From Centroberyx gerrardi (lineage: Eukaryota; Chordata; Actinopteri; Beryciformes; Berycidae): 64,000 bases of DNA. The DNA lies in contig NC_135997.1 in NCBI RefSeq assembly GCF_048128805.1, positions 1,318,434-1,382,433 on the forward strand, given 5' to 3'. Each line of letters opens with the position of its first letter. Within the stretch, counting starts at the first letter, position 1. Below the pieces are notes generated by a model. That model ran no database searches. It worked only from the letters and a program-made list of their open reading frames with translations, and was not told the origin of the DNA. Positions 12,657 to 23,787 of this stretch are shown piece by piece. Position numbers and translations under genes: made by a program.

Positions 12657-13942
12657 CCTTTTTGACGGCTTCTATTGGTATCGTAGTGCTAAGCTAAATG
12701 GCCTCCATCATTTGCCCAGTAAAGCCTTAGTCCTCAGTTCCCTCTCTAATCCCAGGCACGTTGCATTTCTCTACCTTGGGTTCCACTGAGGTATGAAACA
12801 GAAAAAGAAGTTTAACACCAAGAAAAAAAAAACAGATTAGGCTGTTCCTTTAGTGGTAAAAGATGAGGTCAGATGTAGAGAATCTCCTTCATATGGCATT
12901 ACCAGAAACTTGCTCCTCATAGTTTCCACATCAGAAATATTAAAGGAGGGTTCAACGAGGCCATGATAAGATATTAGTAAGGGTTTGCCTACAGAGAGTA
13001 CAGAGGTGCAGACAAGGGAGCAAAAACAAGACTTTGGTGTCTTCAGATCTTCACTAGTAGTGCCTCTTTTTCTTACCATCTTACCATTCTTACCATCATC
13101 GTGACTTTCCTGAATGAACATTATCACAAGATTTTCAGCGATTGCCATAGAGTGCGTGTTGAATTTGAGTTTGAATGCAAATTGTGTTCTTGTAGGAGTA
13201 AGTTTGATGTGGCTACAGCTCAGCAGCAAAGACATGATGCTTTTTCCACTGCAGTAGTGTGCTGAGAAAAAACAACAAAACACTGCAACAATGGAAAACA
13301 GAAGAAATAGAAGCTCTAATCACACTATGGGCCGACGAAAAAGCGCAGAATGATCTCAATTCCAAGTGGGCAAATTTTCGAAAATAAGTCGAGGACATAG
13401 GTTATGTGTAAAAATGTCACTATTTACATTAACCTAAGTTAAAGTAATAATCCACAGCTTTTTACATAAATAAATGTCCGTTTTGCTACTCTCTATCACC
13501 GATTGATACCAGTGATTCAACCTATACCCGATTCATGAAAGCTTTTACATTTACTGCTCTAAACACCTGGTGTCTGGTAGGTCTTTCATAGGAAAAATCC
13601 TCTGGAGCACAGCAATAGCGGTTTGTTATGGAATAAACAGAAGAAGAACTGGGTAGCTAGCATGAGCAGCGATAGCCACCATGGCTGAACAGACAAAGAA
13701 AAGAGAACCTCAAACTGCATCAACAAAAAATCCAAGGAAAAAGAAACAGAATAATCGCTCTAAGGATGGCGAGCTACTAAAAAGGAAAGCGACAGTTTCT
13801 GAGCCAAAACTAGAGTGAAACATCAGCGTCACCTTTCCAAGACAAAAAACACTGTATCTTTTGGACCGGTATGTTTTGCAGTCATTAATTAGCCACAGTC
13901 TACACTGAGTCTTTGTTATGATGTTGGGCCAGTGCCGACACT
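12657..13942. other. Spacer between mapk8ip1 and the duplicated block
   Basis: No gene recognised. The only distinctive item is a short open frame at 13681-13818 with a strong start context, listed separately. Confidence 0.3.
13681..13818 (+). CDS. Short lysine-rich ORF, unrecognised
   Basis: An ATG in a near-perfect Kozak context (gccaccatgg) opens a 45-codon frame starting MAEQTKKREPQTAST and ending in SEPKLE before TGA. It is very rich in Lys and Arg, with a basic cluster NPRKKKQNNRSK. It may be the first exon or a surviving N terminus of a transposon protein, or simply chance. No splice donor was assigned. Confidence 0.2.
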   Translation: MAEQTKKREPQTASTKNPRKKKQNNRSKDGELLKRKATVSEPKLE

Positions 13943-14005
13943 GAGTGCAAAACACCAAAGCAATGACCGCTTACCACCAAAGGCGTCACCAAAAAACACC
14001 AAACA

Positions 14006-14058
14006 AGAACCTTTCAGATTAGCACTTTAAATTTTAAAGTGCTAATCTGAAAGGTTCT
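14006..14058. repeat. 53-bp perfect palindrome (26-bp arms)
   Basis: The left arm 14006-14031 and right arm 14033-14058 are exact reverse complements around one central base. With mismatches the pairing extends outward (aaaaaacacc against ggtgtttttt). Copy B at about 39225 has only the left arm, running directly into a MITE end. Confidence 0.9.
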
Positions 14059-14069
14059 TCTAGGTGTTT

Positions 14070-14558
14070 TTTTCAGAATTTTCATTTTTGAACTATTTGA
14101 TCAAAAATGAATTCTGTCATCATCTACTCACCCTCATGCCAGTTGAAACACAGGTGAAGTTTGTCCATATAACACACAGGGAGGTTGCCAGCACAACACC
14201 ATAGCAGCCTTCTCCAAAACAACTGAAGTCAGTGAGGACCAGTTCTTCAGAGTTCCAAAAAGACCTACAGTATATTTACACCATAATTTAGTGCAAATCT
14301 TAACTACAGCTGGTTGATTTGCAACAAATAATGGTGTATAGGTCTTTCTATTCACAGTGTGATTGTTTGGCTGTTTTTGTTTTGGAACTCTAAAGAACCG
14401 GTCCCCATTGACTTCAGTTGTTTTGGAGAAGGCTGCTACCAAGTTGTGCTGGCAGCCTCCCTGTGTGTTATAAGGACTAACAAATTTCACCTGTGTTTCA
14501 TTTGGCATGAGGGTGAGTAGATGATGACAGAATTTTCATTTTTGGGTGAACTATTCCT
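14070..14558. mobile_element. TTAA MITE, left end rearranged (copy A)
   Basis: The right end 'catttttgggtgaactattc' followed by cctttaa is intact. The left end is replaced by an inverted fragment and the palindrome at 14006-14058. The interior matches the intact copy at 39241-39671. Two internal inverted halves ('agttccaaaaagacctacag' and 'ttttggaactctaaagaacc') make it largely self-complementary. Confidence 0.7.
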
Positions 14559-15273
14559 TTAACTGCCGTTGCTATGGTTACACATGTGCGTTCTGAACAG
14601 GGTCCCATACGTTCTAAATTGCAATGGAAAACCAAAAGGTGCCGATATTGTGCCAAACCAGACCCAGGCCCAGCACGGGTACAGCACAGTCCTGCAGTGG
14701 AAAAACCATTAAAGACAACACAGCAACTGACTGAGTGGCTTGACAAGAGGAGCTTCCTACAGCATTTATTATTATCTAACACTGATTTGTAACAAATTAT
14801 TTTATTTGATCTATATTTAACAGAAGATAGAATGTCTGTAAAAGAAGGATTAATTTATGAAGGATGTGGAGTTTGTCACTTCAGCCATCTCACTAGTCCC
14901 CCGTTTGTTTCTTTCAAAATGAAAACCTCCATCAAAACAGAACCGACTCATCTGTTGTTACGATTAAAGCCATCGTGTTCTCATCAAGAGATCAACACTT
15001 TTATATGAGTTCCCTTCTCAAAAGCAAATCAGGCAGATAGGAGAAAATGTACTGTAGTGGGGGCTATACAAAGAGTGTACAGACATGCCATATATAAATA
15101 AATAATTTAATAACTGTAATTACAAATATTACATTGTATTGATTCAATATGTAGTATGTGAAACTTCTTATTTTGGAATTTTTTTAGGTGTGAATTATTC
15201 TTTATTTAAAAATTTTAATGCAGAACTTGTGGTGTCCTGTCATCATTATGTTGTCATCAAAGTATGAACATTT

Positions 15274-15323
<50 letters not shown>

Positions 15324-15379
15324 ATTACTATACTTGTGAGGACCTTCAGTGACTACATTCAATCCCTAACCTTGTAAGT
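14559..15379. other. Non-coding, with (CA)n at 15277-15317
   Basis: No gene recognised. A pure CA microsatellite lies at about 15277-15317. Copy B lacks roughly 14917-15605, jumping from 'gtttgtttctttaaaaaa' to 'ggaacacagggagcgctaaa'. Confidence 0.5.
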
Positions 15380-15835
15380 AAAACCTTATTTATATAGCAC
15401 TTTTCAGATGAGAAGTCACAAAGTGCTTCACATGATAAGCACAAACAATATAAATAAAAGACCATATTCAGGTGATGCAGTGCAGTAGGCTACCAACTAA
15501 AAGGTACTTCAGTGCAGATTAGAGCAGCACCAGTAAGCTCAAGAAATACATAGGCAAAAATCTGTAATACAATGTAAGGAGGCAGACCAAAATACAGATG
15601 GTAAAAGGAACACAGGGAGCGGTAAAAACAGGATAACCCGTACATTAAAATAAGTCTTAAAACAGTACAAGCAAACATTTAACTGCCTCAACAATTAAGA
15701 AGTAAAACTAAAAGCCAAAGTAAAAAGATGGGTTTTTAAGCGTTTTTCTAAAACAGTCGACAGAAATAACTGTGCGGCAGTTCCATAATCTGGGAGCCAA
15801 AACAGAGGAAGCACCCTAACCGTAACCCTAAATCT
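15380..15835. repeat. Dispersed fish repeat ('tttatatagcacttttcaga')
   Basis: It begins with the widely repeated 'tttatttatatagcactttt' and 'cacaaagtgcttcacatgat' and continues through 'gggtttttaagcgtttttct' and 'cagttccataatctgggagc'. These are typical of a multi-copy element in fish genomes. A partial copy is at 40045-40260 in copy B. No protein was assigned. Confidence 0.5.
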
Positions 15836-15884
15836 TCCCCTAAACCCAAACGTGGGGACATGCCTAAATCCAACCACCATAGTT

Positions 15885-16450
15885 TTAGATTTAGATAAAC
15901 TTTATTATCCCACACAGGGAAATTCAATGCGGTGAGACAATAGAGAAACAAAGAAACACAAAAGACAAAATGAGATAAGACGCGACACAGTAAAATAGTC
16001 ATAAGAACAGTCGGCATTGTACAAATCCAATCCCCACAGCTACTGAGCTAACTGAGCATTAAACAAAGAAATAGCAGTAGGTACAAATGACTGTTTTGCC
16101 CTGTTGCTTCTTGTGACCGGGACACAGAGACGCCTGCCAGAGGCCAGGTAGACAAGTTCTTTGTTCAGGGGGTGGCTGGGGTCTGCCATAATTCTTTTGA
16201 TTTTATCAAGTGTTCTTGTATGTCCGTAAGAGAGTCCATTTGGGTCCCAGTGATTTTAATCCCGGTGGACACAATGTTCCTCATCTTTTTCTTCTGTGAG
16301 ATATTTGTGTTACGTACCAATAGGTAATATAGAAGGTTAGAATGCTCTCCAGGAATGATTTATAAAACAGTTTTAAAAGTTCAAAGGAAGCCAGTTTTCT
16401 CAAGAAGTAGATACTGAGAGCTTTGCACAGAAGGGACCGCTTTGAGTGAC
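15885..16450 (-). pseudogene. LINE ORF2 C-terminal fragment, broken (copy A)
   Basis: Collinear with the open fragment at 40385-40955. It carries small deletions: 'aaaagttcaaaggaagcc' replaces a longer sequence that reads in frame in copy B. It also has a changed stretch at 'caagtgttcttgtatgtccg'. The LINE 3' end 'agataaactttattatccca' lies at the left, so the element is on the minus strand. Confidence 0.65.
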
Positions 16451-17257
16451 ATACGGCCCGTGCATTGCCGGTAGCTCTCTATTCAACTGCCCAGTCATTG
16501 GATGAAGCAGGGAGAGTCATGGGATAGCCTTTTCAAACCTAACCCTAACCCTTTTAACATTTAGCCTAACCTAAACCTAATCCTAATCTAGCCGTTTGAA
16601 GAAGTGAAGAACAGCAAAAAACTCCTCACTTTGGAGGATTTTTTTTCATAATTTGGTCCTCAGGATAGACACAACAACACACACAAAGAAAGAAACACAT
16701 CTTACTACCTGAAAGCTACACCAAATTAAATTTAGACCAACTCCATAATGCTCTCTTTGCTCAGGGAACATATATACACCACAGAACTTGAGTGGATAGA
16801 ACAGTCTTTCCCATTCAAATCAACGTTCCAGGATGGTCGGAGTGGCAGCCATTTAAATGCGTACTGTTGGACTAGCTTCTGTATAAACTGACTTATGGCA
16901 AGTCATTGAGGTGAGAGGTTTTACAGCAAGAACCTAAGGAGCTTCTCTGTCTCATTGCTGCCATGGATTGCTAACATGCTAATGTTGAGTAGAAGAGCTA
17001 GAGAGAGAAGTACAATGTTTGATAAAGCTACGTTAGCCTCGTCGCTAGTTAGCTTTCAGTTTTAATTGCATGGAAATTATAATTGACATCCAGTTTTGAA
17101 GGTCTAAAAGACTGTCATGGAGTGTATCTAACTGCTTTACGTTATTTGGGTTAAAAGAGAGACACAACGGATTTTTGCATTGTGCTGAAGTTGAGCTTCC
17201 ATCCCAGTCTGGAGAGATCGGTTTAGTTTCACTGCATCAGGATCTGTGGTGTTTCTG
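16451..17257. other. frey1 copy A downstream flank and non-coding DNA
   Basis: No separate gene. Includes a short degenerate telomere-like run (cctaaccctaaccc, 16541-16554). The last bases before 17258 should be the 3' UTR of the minus-strand frey1-like gene. Copy B has about 400 bp of extra sequence at the equivalent place (41688-42092). Confidence 0.4.
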
Positions 17258-19529
17258 TTAGTAGTACTCATCCTCCAGATTGGGTTCATAAGGTTTTTGA
17301 ATGTAGGGAGGCAGACGAACAGGAACGGGCTTCACACCGTAATCTGGAACCATGGGCGGAAATTACGGGGGGGTCAGGGGGGTCCGGACCCCCCCTTCCC
17401 GGGAAAAACAGAGAGTTGTCCCCCTCAATATATCATTGTAAACATAACTATATAATTTTAAATAATATAATAATATGCATTGAAAGCACTTGTGCTAATT
17501 ATAGACACAAAACAATGCGTTTTTAAGTTTCGAAAGATTGCCTTCCCCCATGCCTCACAGTGGTTTGGTCCACTGCCTACCTGCCTCCCCCTCGGTACGA
17601 GTGTCTGTGGAGGATCTCTGGAAGTGTGTCAGTGGTGGCTGACCTCCAGTAAGTAGCTGCTTCGCAAAGGTTAACTTAAAACAAAGGATGTGTCAGACAT
17701 TTTTCTTTACTTCTACCACTCAATAGAATAAAACACATTTACAATTGTAACCAGACTACATTTTGTTCCATTACCTCGCGGTTGAATCTTGTGCGTCAAC
17801 GTGTTGGTACGGAGCCGCGTCTCCTAATGCATGTGTATGGAGGCAGGAGGTCTATCCACAATTAAAATCCTCATAACTCACTGAATTTTCGACCGATTTT
17901 CAAGCGGTTTGGTTTGTTACAAATGCCAGACATGTATTTATGATACAGGATACTTGGTTAAATTAAAACGCGGGTTTTCATACCAAAATTATCTTTTGTA
18001 GATGGTAACAGTAATATTTCTATAATATAATATTTAAGATTAACTTACCCTACGTAATTAGGTTCTAAGTATATTCTTTTTTTCTTACTGCATGTAAAAT
18101 GGCTGCCACTATGTTATTTTGTTTATAATTTTGGAAATAAAAGAAGACTTAATTCATAAAAAAGACATAATTACAAAACACTATGTTAAAATATTAAGTA
18201 AGTTTCTGGCAGGCTAGCGTTCTGGACTTTTACACATTGACAGCAAAACATTAGAGATCTGCTTTTTCGGGAAAACTAAATCTAATTAGGCATATATTAG
18301 CTTTAGTTAAGTTAATGGGTGTTGCTTCTCAGCCAGGTCAGTTAAAATGGCAGAAAAAAGAAAAACAGACATCCGATCATTTTTCAGTGTACCGAAAGAA
18401 AGACCCCAGTAAAATCAAAGGCAATTTGATAAAATCTTCTTAAGAAAGGAATGAAGTGCTTATGGAAATGTTTCATAATGGACCTCTATATACATTTAAT
18501 ACAACAGTACTTTTGGCGGCACCTTTGGTGTCCCCTTCAGGAATTGCTCTTGAGAAATTTTTCTGTTTATTGTCCCCCCCAACAGTGAAAGGAAATATCC
18601 GCCCTTGTCTGGAACAACACATCCACATATGAAAATGCATGAAAAATATCCAATGGATGTTTCTTCTTACCAGTCAGTGACTTTGTAGAAACTGATAATG
18701 TAATATCTGGTCATAAAATGCCCCTCTGCTAGGTCAAAAATGTAATAAATGCTGTTAATAAATTCTGTGATAATATAATAGCATCCCACAATCAATTTAA
18801 CCATCATTATGTATAATTGGTGTAACATTTTTAACTGATAATGTGCTGATTATTATATTATTGTTCTAATAATAATGTAAAAATAATAGTAGGCCATCAA
18901 GTCTCATAGCAAACACATGAGACATTTGAGTGCTACCAAAACAATTAAAAAACAATCAGCATGAGTTTTCTGACTTGTGGGAGCTGTTACAGGTAAACGT
19001 TTTAAAACTTACCGTTATCATATTGCCTTTATATAATCTTTGGCTTTTAAACATTTTTATTATTGTTTTACCTCGTCGTCCTTTTTGTTTTACTGATCTA
19101 TGTCATTTGTTCAGTTTTTATTTTTCTTGGTTATGCAGCACTTTGATAAGATAAGATAAGATAGCACTTTATTGATCCTCTTGGGGAAATTCAGGAAGAA
19201 GCACACGCCTTAGTATTTTTTTTTTTTTTTTTTTTTTCTTCACCAGACATTGCTGTATTGCTGTCTTACCATCAAACAGACTGATGTGCTCTTTAAGGAG
19301 GCCGGGGTCAAACAGCAGCTGTAACTCAGCTGTATCCTCCTCGGCTCTGCTAGAAGAAGACATAACATGCACTGGGTGAAAATAAAGTCAAGGCCAGGTT
19401 GAGGAGAAATAAGGCCCAGCGTGTTCTCTCATACCTGCTCCATACAGGTGCAGACAAGCCTCCACCAATCAGAAGAGAGATGAGGATGAGGAGAGTTAAC
19501 GTCTGTCTGCTGATCCTCACAGACGACAT
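17258..19529 (-). CDS. frey1: FREY1 (C11orf94)-like small secretory-pathway protein, copy A
   Basis: Three minus-strand exons splice in phase: 19529-19435 (ATG), 19349-19270 and 17343-17258 (TAA), giving 86 residues. Residues 1-27 are a hydrophobic signal/anchor segment ending in GGGLSAPVW. The middle reads ELQLLFDPGLLKEHISLF. Residues 58-61 are DDYG, and the C terminus is Tyr-rich and acidic (NLEDEYY). The DDYG motif after a short SAP-containing mature start, the acidic Tyr end, the size, and the convergent position next to mapk8ip1 (as human C11orf94 sits beside MAPK8IP1) point to FREY1. In mammals FREY1 is an ER protein needed for sperm-egg fusion through IZUMO1 maturation. Intron 1 is 85 bp. 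Intron 2 contains a hAT insertion 7 bp from the acceptor. A short secreted peptide of another family is the alternative. Confidence 0.72.
17351..18607. mobile_element. hAT MITE (1257 bp) in frey1 copy A intron 2
   Basis: Flanked by the 8-bp target duplication TCTGGAAC (17343-17350 and 18608-18615). The ends are inverted, CATGGGCGGAAATT and CAAGGGCGGATATTTCC when both are read inward. The equivalent site in copy B (42268-42275) has one TCTGGAAC and no element. A remnant transposase start at 18347-18412 reads MAEKRKTDIRSFFS and stops after 21 codons; this N-terminal style is seen in hAT transposases. It is 17 bp shorter than its sister at 51838-53111 and otherwise nearly identical. Confidence 0.9.
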
Positions 19530-19984
19530 GATGAATATCCTTAAAGGTGAGTCAGACAGACCGAACTGCTGAACACACAGCACTGCATCATAGTCAGAAC
19601 AAAAGTGATTGATTCTGCAGATTCTACATTATTCTTACATCACAATGCTCAGTCAGTATTTTGTTTCATTTCGATTTTATTTCACAAAGCAGGATTTTAT
19701 TCTCATCAATTGCAAAGTAATTAACTCATGCATTGTCTTTAACCATCTAGTGGCAGTCATACAACATCAGTGTTGGGTTAGTAGTCCATGGTAGTTAGAC
19801 TACAGCCTTGTTGTAGACCGACTGCACTGTCAATGGTCCTCATTCTTCGTTGCGCTTGCAACCAGAAAACCAGATAATAACCAGGTACTTTTAATATGCT
19901 GCACTTGTCCTAATGGCCATTTAATTTCATTTATTATTTGAAAACTTCCATGAAAATTATTTTTTTTCTTTATTGCTTTTTCTC

Positions 19985-20125
19985 ACAGCGCAGCTGAGGG
20001 CATCAGGAGCCAAATTCAGGTCAGTCAGACATCTGTCGCTTTGTTAGATGTCGCCTCGTGAGATGGCCTCTAGAGGGCGTCTTTGACTAAGAGTTGGCCT
20101 CTCGCCTATGGGCTAAACGTTACAC
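19985..20125 (+). repeat. Dispersed repeat with 'tggcctctagagggcgtctt'
   Basis: A short repeat containing 'gagggcatcaggagccaaat', 'gtgagatggcctctagaggg' and 'cgtctttgactaagagttgg'. Other copies are at 43655-43785 (same strand, copy B partner), and at 41874-41995 and 55445-55600 in inverse orientation. Family not recognised. Confidence 0.6.
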
Positions 20126-20129
20126 CCTG

Positions 20130-20600
20130 TAGCAAGACCAGCATATGTTGTGGTTTGACACTGGGATGCTGATGACTAGCATCTCTATGCTGGTCCACCA
20201 ACTAAACCAGACCAGCATAAACCATCTTAGGGGACGATCACACCGAGCGTCGCTACAGGCGCGGCCGCTTCAAAAACGCCTAAGCAGACCATGTCGGTCA
20301 AAACAGCTTGGTGCGCCTGTGGAGCAGGGGTGCGTGTGCGACTGGGTCAAAGACCGCTAATATCAGCTTTTCATCTGTGTTTGCCAGTGTCCCACCGTTC
20401 CCACCACATCAAACGGCATCAAAACAGGAAGGAAAGCCCGCCTTTTGCTTGATCGGCTGCCTGGCCCAAGTGTGACATTGACGAGCGGTGCGACTGGTGG
20501 CGACGCGTTTCTAGCGACGCTTCTCGGTGTGATCGCCCCTTAGACCAGCAGGGAATTTATGCTGGTCTATGCTGGTTTTTCTAGCAGGGAAAGACATGTT
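20130..20600. mobile_element. Nested MITEs: 'tgctggtctatgctggt' element carrying a TTA-TSD MITE
   Basis: The outer element has inverted ends ('caagaccagcata' against 'tatgctggtctatgctggtt'). Inside it, 20230-20539 is a second MITE flanked by TTA on both sides. Its ends are GGGGACGATCACACCGAG and, inverted, GGGGCGATCACACCGAGAAG. A 3-bp TTA duplication fits PIF/Harbinger. The same nest is in copy B, with the inner element at 43895-44204, so it predates the duplication. Confidence 0.7.
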
Positions 20601-21063
20601 TTCTGCATGTAATTTTGTATCATAAACACTTAAGTTGATGTAAAAAAAAAACTGAACTACGTATCAATCTGTGTCAATTGACCAGAAATTAATTGAATTC
20701 AAGGAGTGCCGTGGGCCTGTACAGGATCTGTACTTGGGTTTTTTTTAATGTTTATATTTATGAAAGTGTTGACCATATACAAGTGCTTGTGTGCCTTATT
20801 TAGGTAATAAAGAATTGTAATTAGTGGTGCCAGGAAGTTTGTTGGCAGCACATTGAGAAAGATTTCTGTCAGCAATAAAGAAGTAAAGATAAATGTTTAC
20901 AGCCACATGACCTGCATGGATGTTTACAGGAAACTCACTGTAGAATTCCTCCATCTTCTATTGATGTCAAAGGTACAGAGTGAATCAACAAGGATCCTAC
21001 CAGCTGCAACACACTCACACACAGGCACACACAAACACAAACACTACTGTTACTGTTACATTA

Positions 21064-22279
21064 CTGTCTTGATGAGTTTTATGGTTGGAAATTTGGAACC
21101 TGTTCATATTGTTTGTAATGTCTTGATTGGACTTCACTGATACGTATTTTAACAGTGCATACCTGCATGCAAGGTCGTAGGTTTGATTTTGACATTGGTA
21201 GGGACACAAATGGGGGAGGTCTGGAGGGGATGTAACCCCCACTGGAAGCTGAGGCGTTTTGCATTTATGATAGACTTCTGACCACCATTTCATGTCATCT
21301 AGAGCCTTAATTTATATATATATTCATATATATATATATATACACATATATTTATATGTATATTTATATATATTTATATTACCAAGTCATTATTCGGCCT
21401 CACCTGTGACCCTGCCCCTCTACCTGCCTCTCCTCCTCTGTCTGAGCTACTACCTGGCTGGACTGCTTCTGTCACCTGACAAAATAATACATTGATGCAT
21501 GCCATATGAAGAGTGAGAAAATGTATGGCTGAGTATTATTATCATCATTATTATTATTACTATTATTGTTGACTCTGCAAATTAGCAATTCAGAAAATAT
21601 ATTCCTCGAGTTACTTACATTTTGGCCTTAAAGAGCTGCTAACCCTATAAGAATTTCATTAGGCTGGGTTTCAGTGGAGAGTTTTAGTGTCTAAATACTT
21701 TTTCAGAGGCTTTTCCACCTGATTAGAATAAAATCCTGGTGTAAACACTGACTTTTTGGCATAAATGTGTGGAATGTTGGCACAAAATACCATCTATCAG
21801 CGATTTCTAATAATATTGTTATTGGTATAGGCCAATATATATTTATTTCCTAATTAAATAGAATTACTAGTTTAAATAATAGAGGTCTGCATGCTTTGAC
21901 ACCCATGCTGTTTAGAGTTGAGCCTCTAAAATCCAAACACTTCATGGATTGAAGGTCAAACATAATAGTTGAGTCTACCAAAGCAATGCACTTTGACTTT
22001 CTTTTATTGCTTTTATACTACTATCTTGATGAGTTTTATGGTTGGAAATTTGGAACCTGTTCATATTGTTTGTAATGTCTTGATTGGACTTCACTGATAC
22101 GTATTTTATCAGTGCATACCTGCATGCAAGGTCGTAGGTTTGATTTTGACATTGGTAGGGACACAAATGGGGGAGGTCCGGAGGGGATGTAACCCCCACT
22201 GGAAGCTGAGGCGTTTTGCATTTATGATAGACTTCTGACCACCATTTCATGTCATCTAGAGCCTTAATTTATATATATA

Positions 22280-22329
<50 letters not shown>

Positions 22330-23190
22330 TTTATATGTATATTTATATATATTTATATTACCAAATCATTATTCGGCCTCACCTGTGACCCTGCCCCTCT
22401 ACCTGCCTCTCCTCCTCTGTCTGAGCTACTACCTGGCTGGACTGCTTCTGTCACTTGACAAAATAATACATTGATGCATGCCATATGAAGAGTGAGAAAA
22501 TGTATGGCTGAGTATTATTATCATCATTATTATTATTACTATTATTGTTGACTCTGCAAATTAGCAATTCAGAAAATATATTCCTCGAGTTACTTACATT
22601 TTGACCTTAAAGAGCTGCTAACCCTATAAGAATTTCATTAGGCTGGGTTTCAGTGGAGAGTTTTAGTGTCTAAATACTTTTTCAGAGGCTTTTCCACCTG
22701 ATTAGAATAAAATCCTGGTGTAAACACTGACTTTTTGGCATAAATGTGTGGAATGTTGGCACAAAATACCATCTATCAGTGATTTCTAATAATATTGTTA
22801 TTGGTATAGGCCAATATATATTTATTTCCAAATTAAATAGAATTACTAGTTTAAATAATAGAGGTCTGCGTGCTTTGACACCCATGCTGTTTAGAGTTGA
22901 GCCTCTAAAATCCAAACACTTCATGGATTGAAGTGTGAACCAGTGAAATAGGAGGGTGTCTGAAATACATTGAAATGCCCTGTATTAAGTCAATCTTAAT
23001 TTACCACCTGGCAAATACAAGCAGGTCAAACATAATAGTTGAGTCTACCAAAGCAATGCACTTTGACTTTCTTTTATTGCTTTTATACTACTTACTATCT
23101 TGATGAGTTTTATGGTTGGAAATTTGGAACCTGTTCATATTTTGTTTGTAATGTCTTGATTGGACTTCACTGATACGTATTTTATCAGTG
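21064..23190 (+). repeat. Local tandem duplication (~1 kb units) private to copy A
   Basis: The text starting 'gatgagttttatggttggaa' occurs at about 21070, 22028 and 23101 and is followed each time by nearly the same sequence. There are two full units (about 0.96 and 1.07 kb) and a third start. Copy B has a single unit (44764 onward) interrupted by other DNA before the second start at 46540. Each unit contains an (AT)n tract (21316-21370, 22275-22360). Confidence 0.85.
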
Positions 23191-23339
23191 CAGTGCGTGA
23201 CTGTGTTTGATCTGCATCTAAATAATGTTGATAAAATGACAAGGATGTCAGATGAACTATTTGTTGCAGCTTTAAGACGCTCAAATATTGCAGAACATCA
23301 TATTTCCCGGAATCCTCCTTATTTCAAGTGAATTGACAG

Positions 23340-23495
23340 AGAGCAGAAGAACGCTCTGGAAAGGATTCAGGGTCTTGCTCAAGGGCAAGAGGCAGCAAGG
23401 CAGACATTTGGGTAATGGGGGATCAAGTCTGGGACCTTCTGGGTCTTCAAAGAACATTTTGTAACCACTACACCACCCAACAGCCAAATAAATAC
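23340..23495 (-). mobile_element. V-SINE fragment, minus strand (copy A)
   Basis: Read on the minus strand it shows an A-box-like 'ggtgtagtggttacaaaatg' and a tRNA-like 'cccagacttgatcccc'. It then has the SINE core 'gcccttgagcaagaccctga'. The partner in copy B is 46755-46905. Confidence 0.6.
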
Positions 23496-23787
23496 AAGTT
23501 TTAGCAAGAACAACTTCCATGCCTACAGTGTATCAGGGCAGTTAACGTACAGTTCTGAAATATGCAAGCAGGTGTGTTTCCTTATTTAAGTCACATTTTA
23601 CTAATTTCATCCATGTGTAGATTTTTTTATTTTTTTTATTTTAGTCAGCAAAATCTTGAGACATTTTGTTGACAGAAATGAAAAATAATTTTAGTGACAG
23701 TTTGAACTTAATGGAGCCTAGTTTTAGTCAAGTCTTGCAAATTAATTGTCAAAATGTTCACACTAATATTTGTGTATATCATCAAGA

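Noticed and set aside
16541..16585. Telomere-like ccctaa repeats (also at 45538-45598)
   Set aside because: Short, degenerate and linked to dispersed repeats; not evidence of a telomere or fusion.
18930..19154. 74-codon frame present in both block copies (18930 and 42590)
   Set aside because: Low-complexity hydrophobic translation of AT-rich intron DNA of frey1, on the opposite strand; conserved only because the duplication is recent.
21015..22250. Repeated minus-strand frame starting [11 protein letters not shown]
   Set aside because: It recurs because of the local tandem duplication and the block duplication. There are no splice context, family signature or conserved start features.
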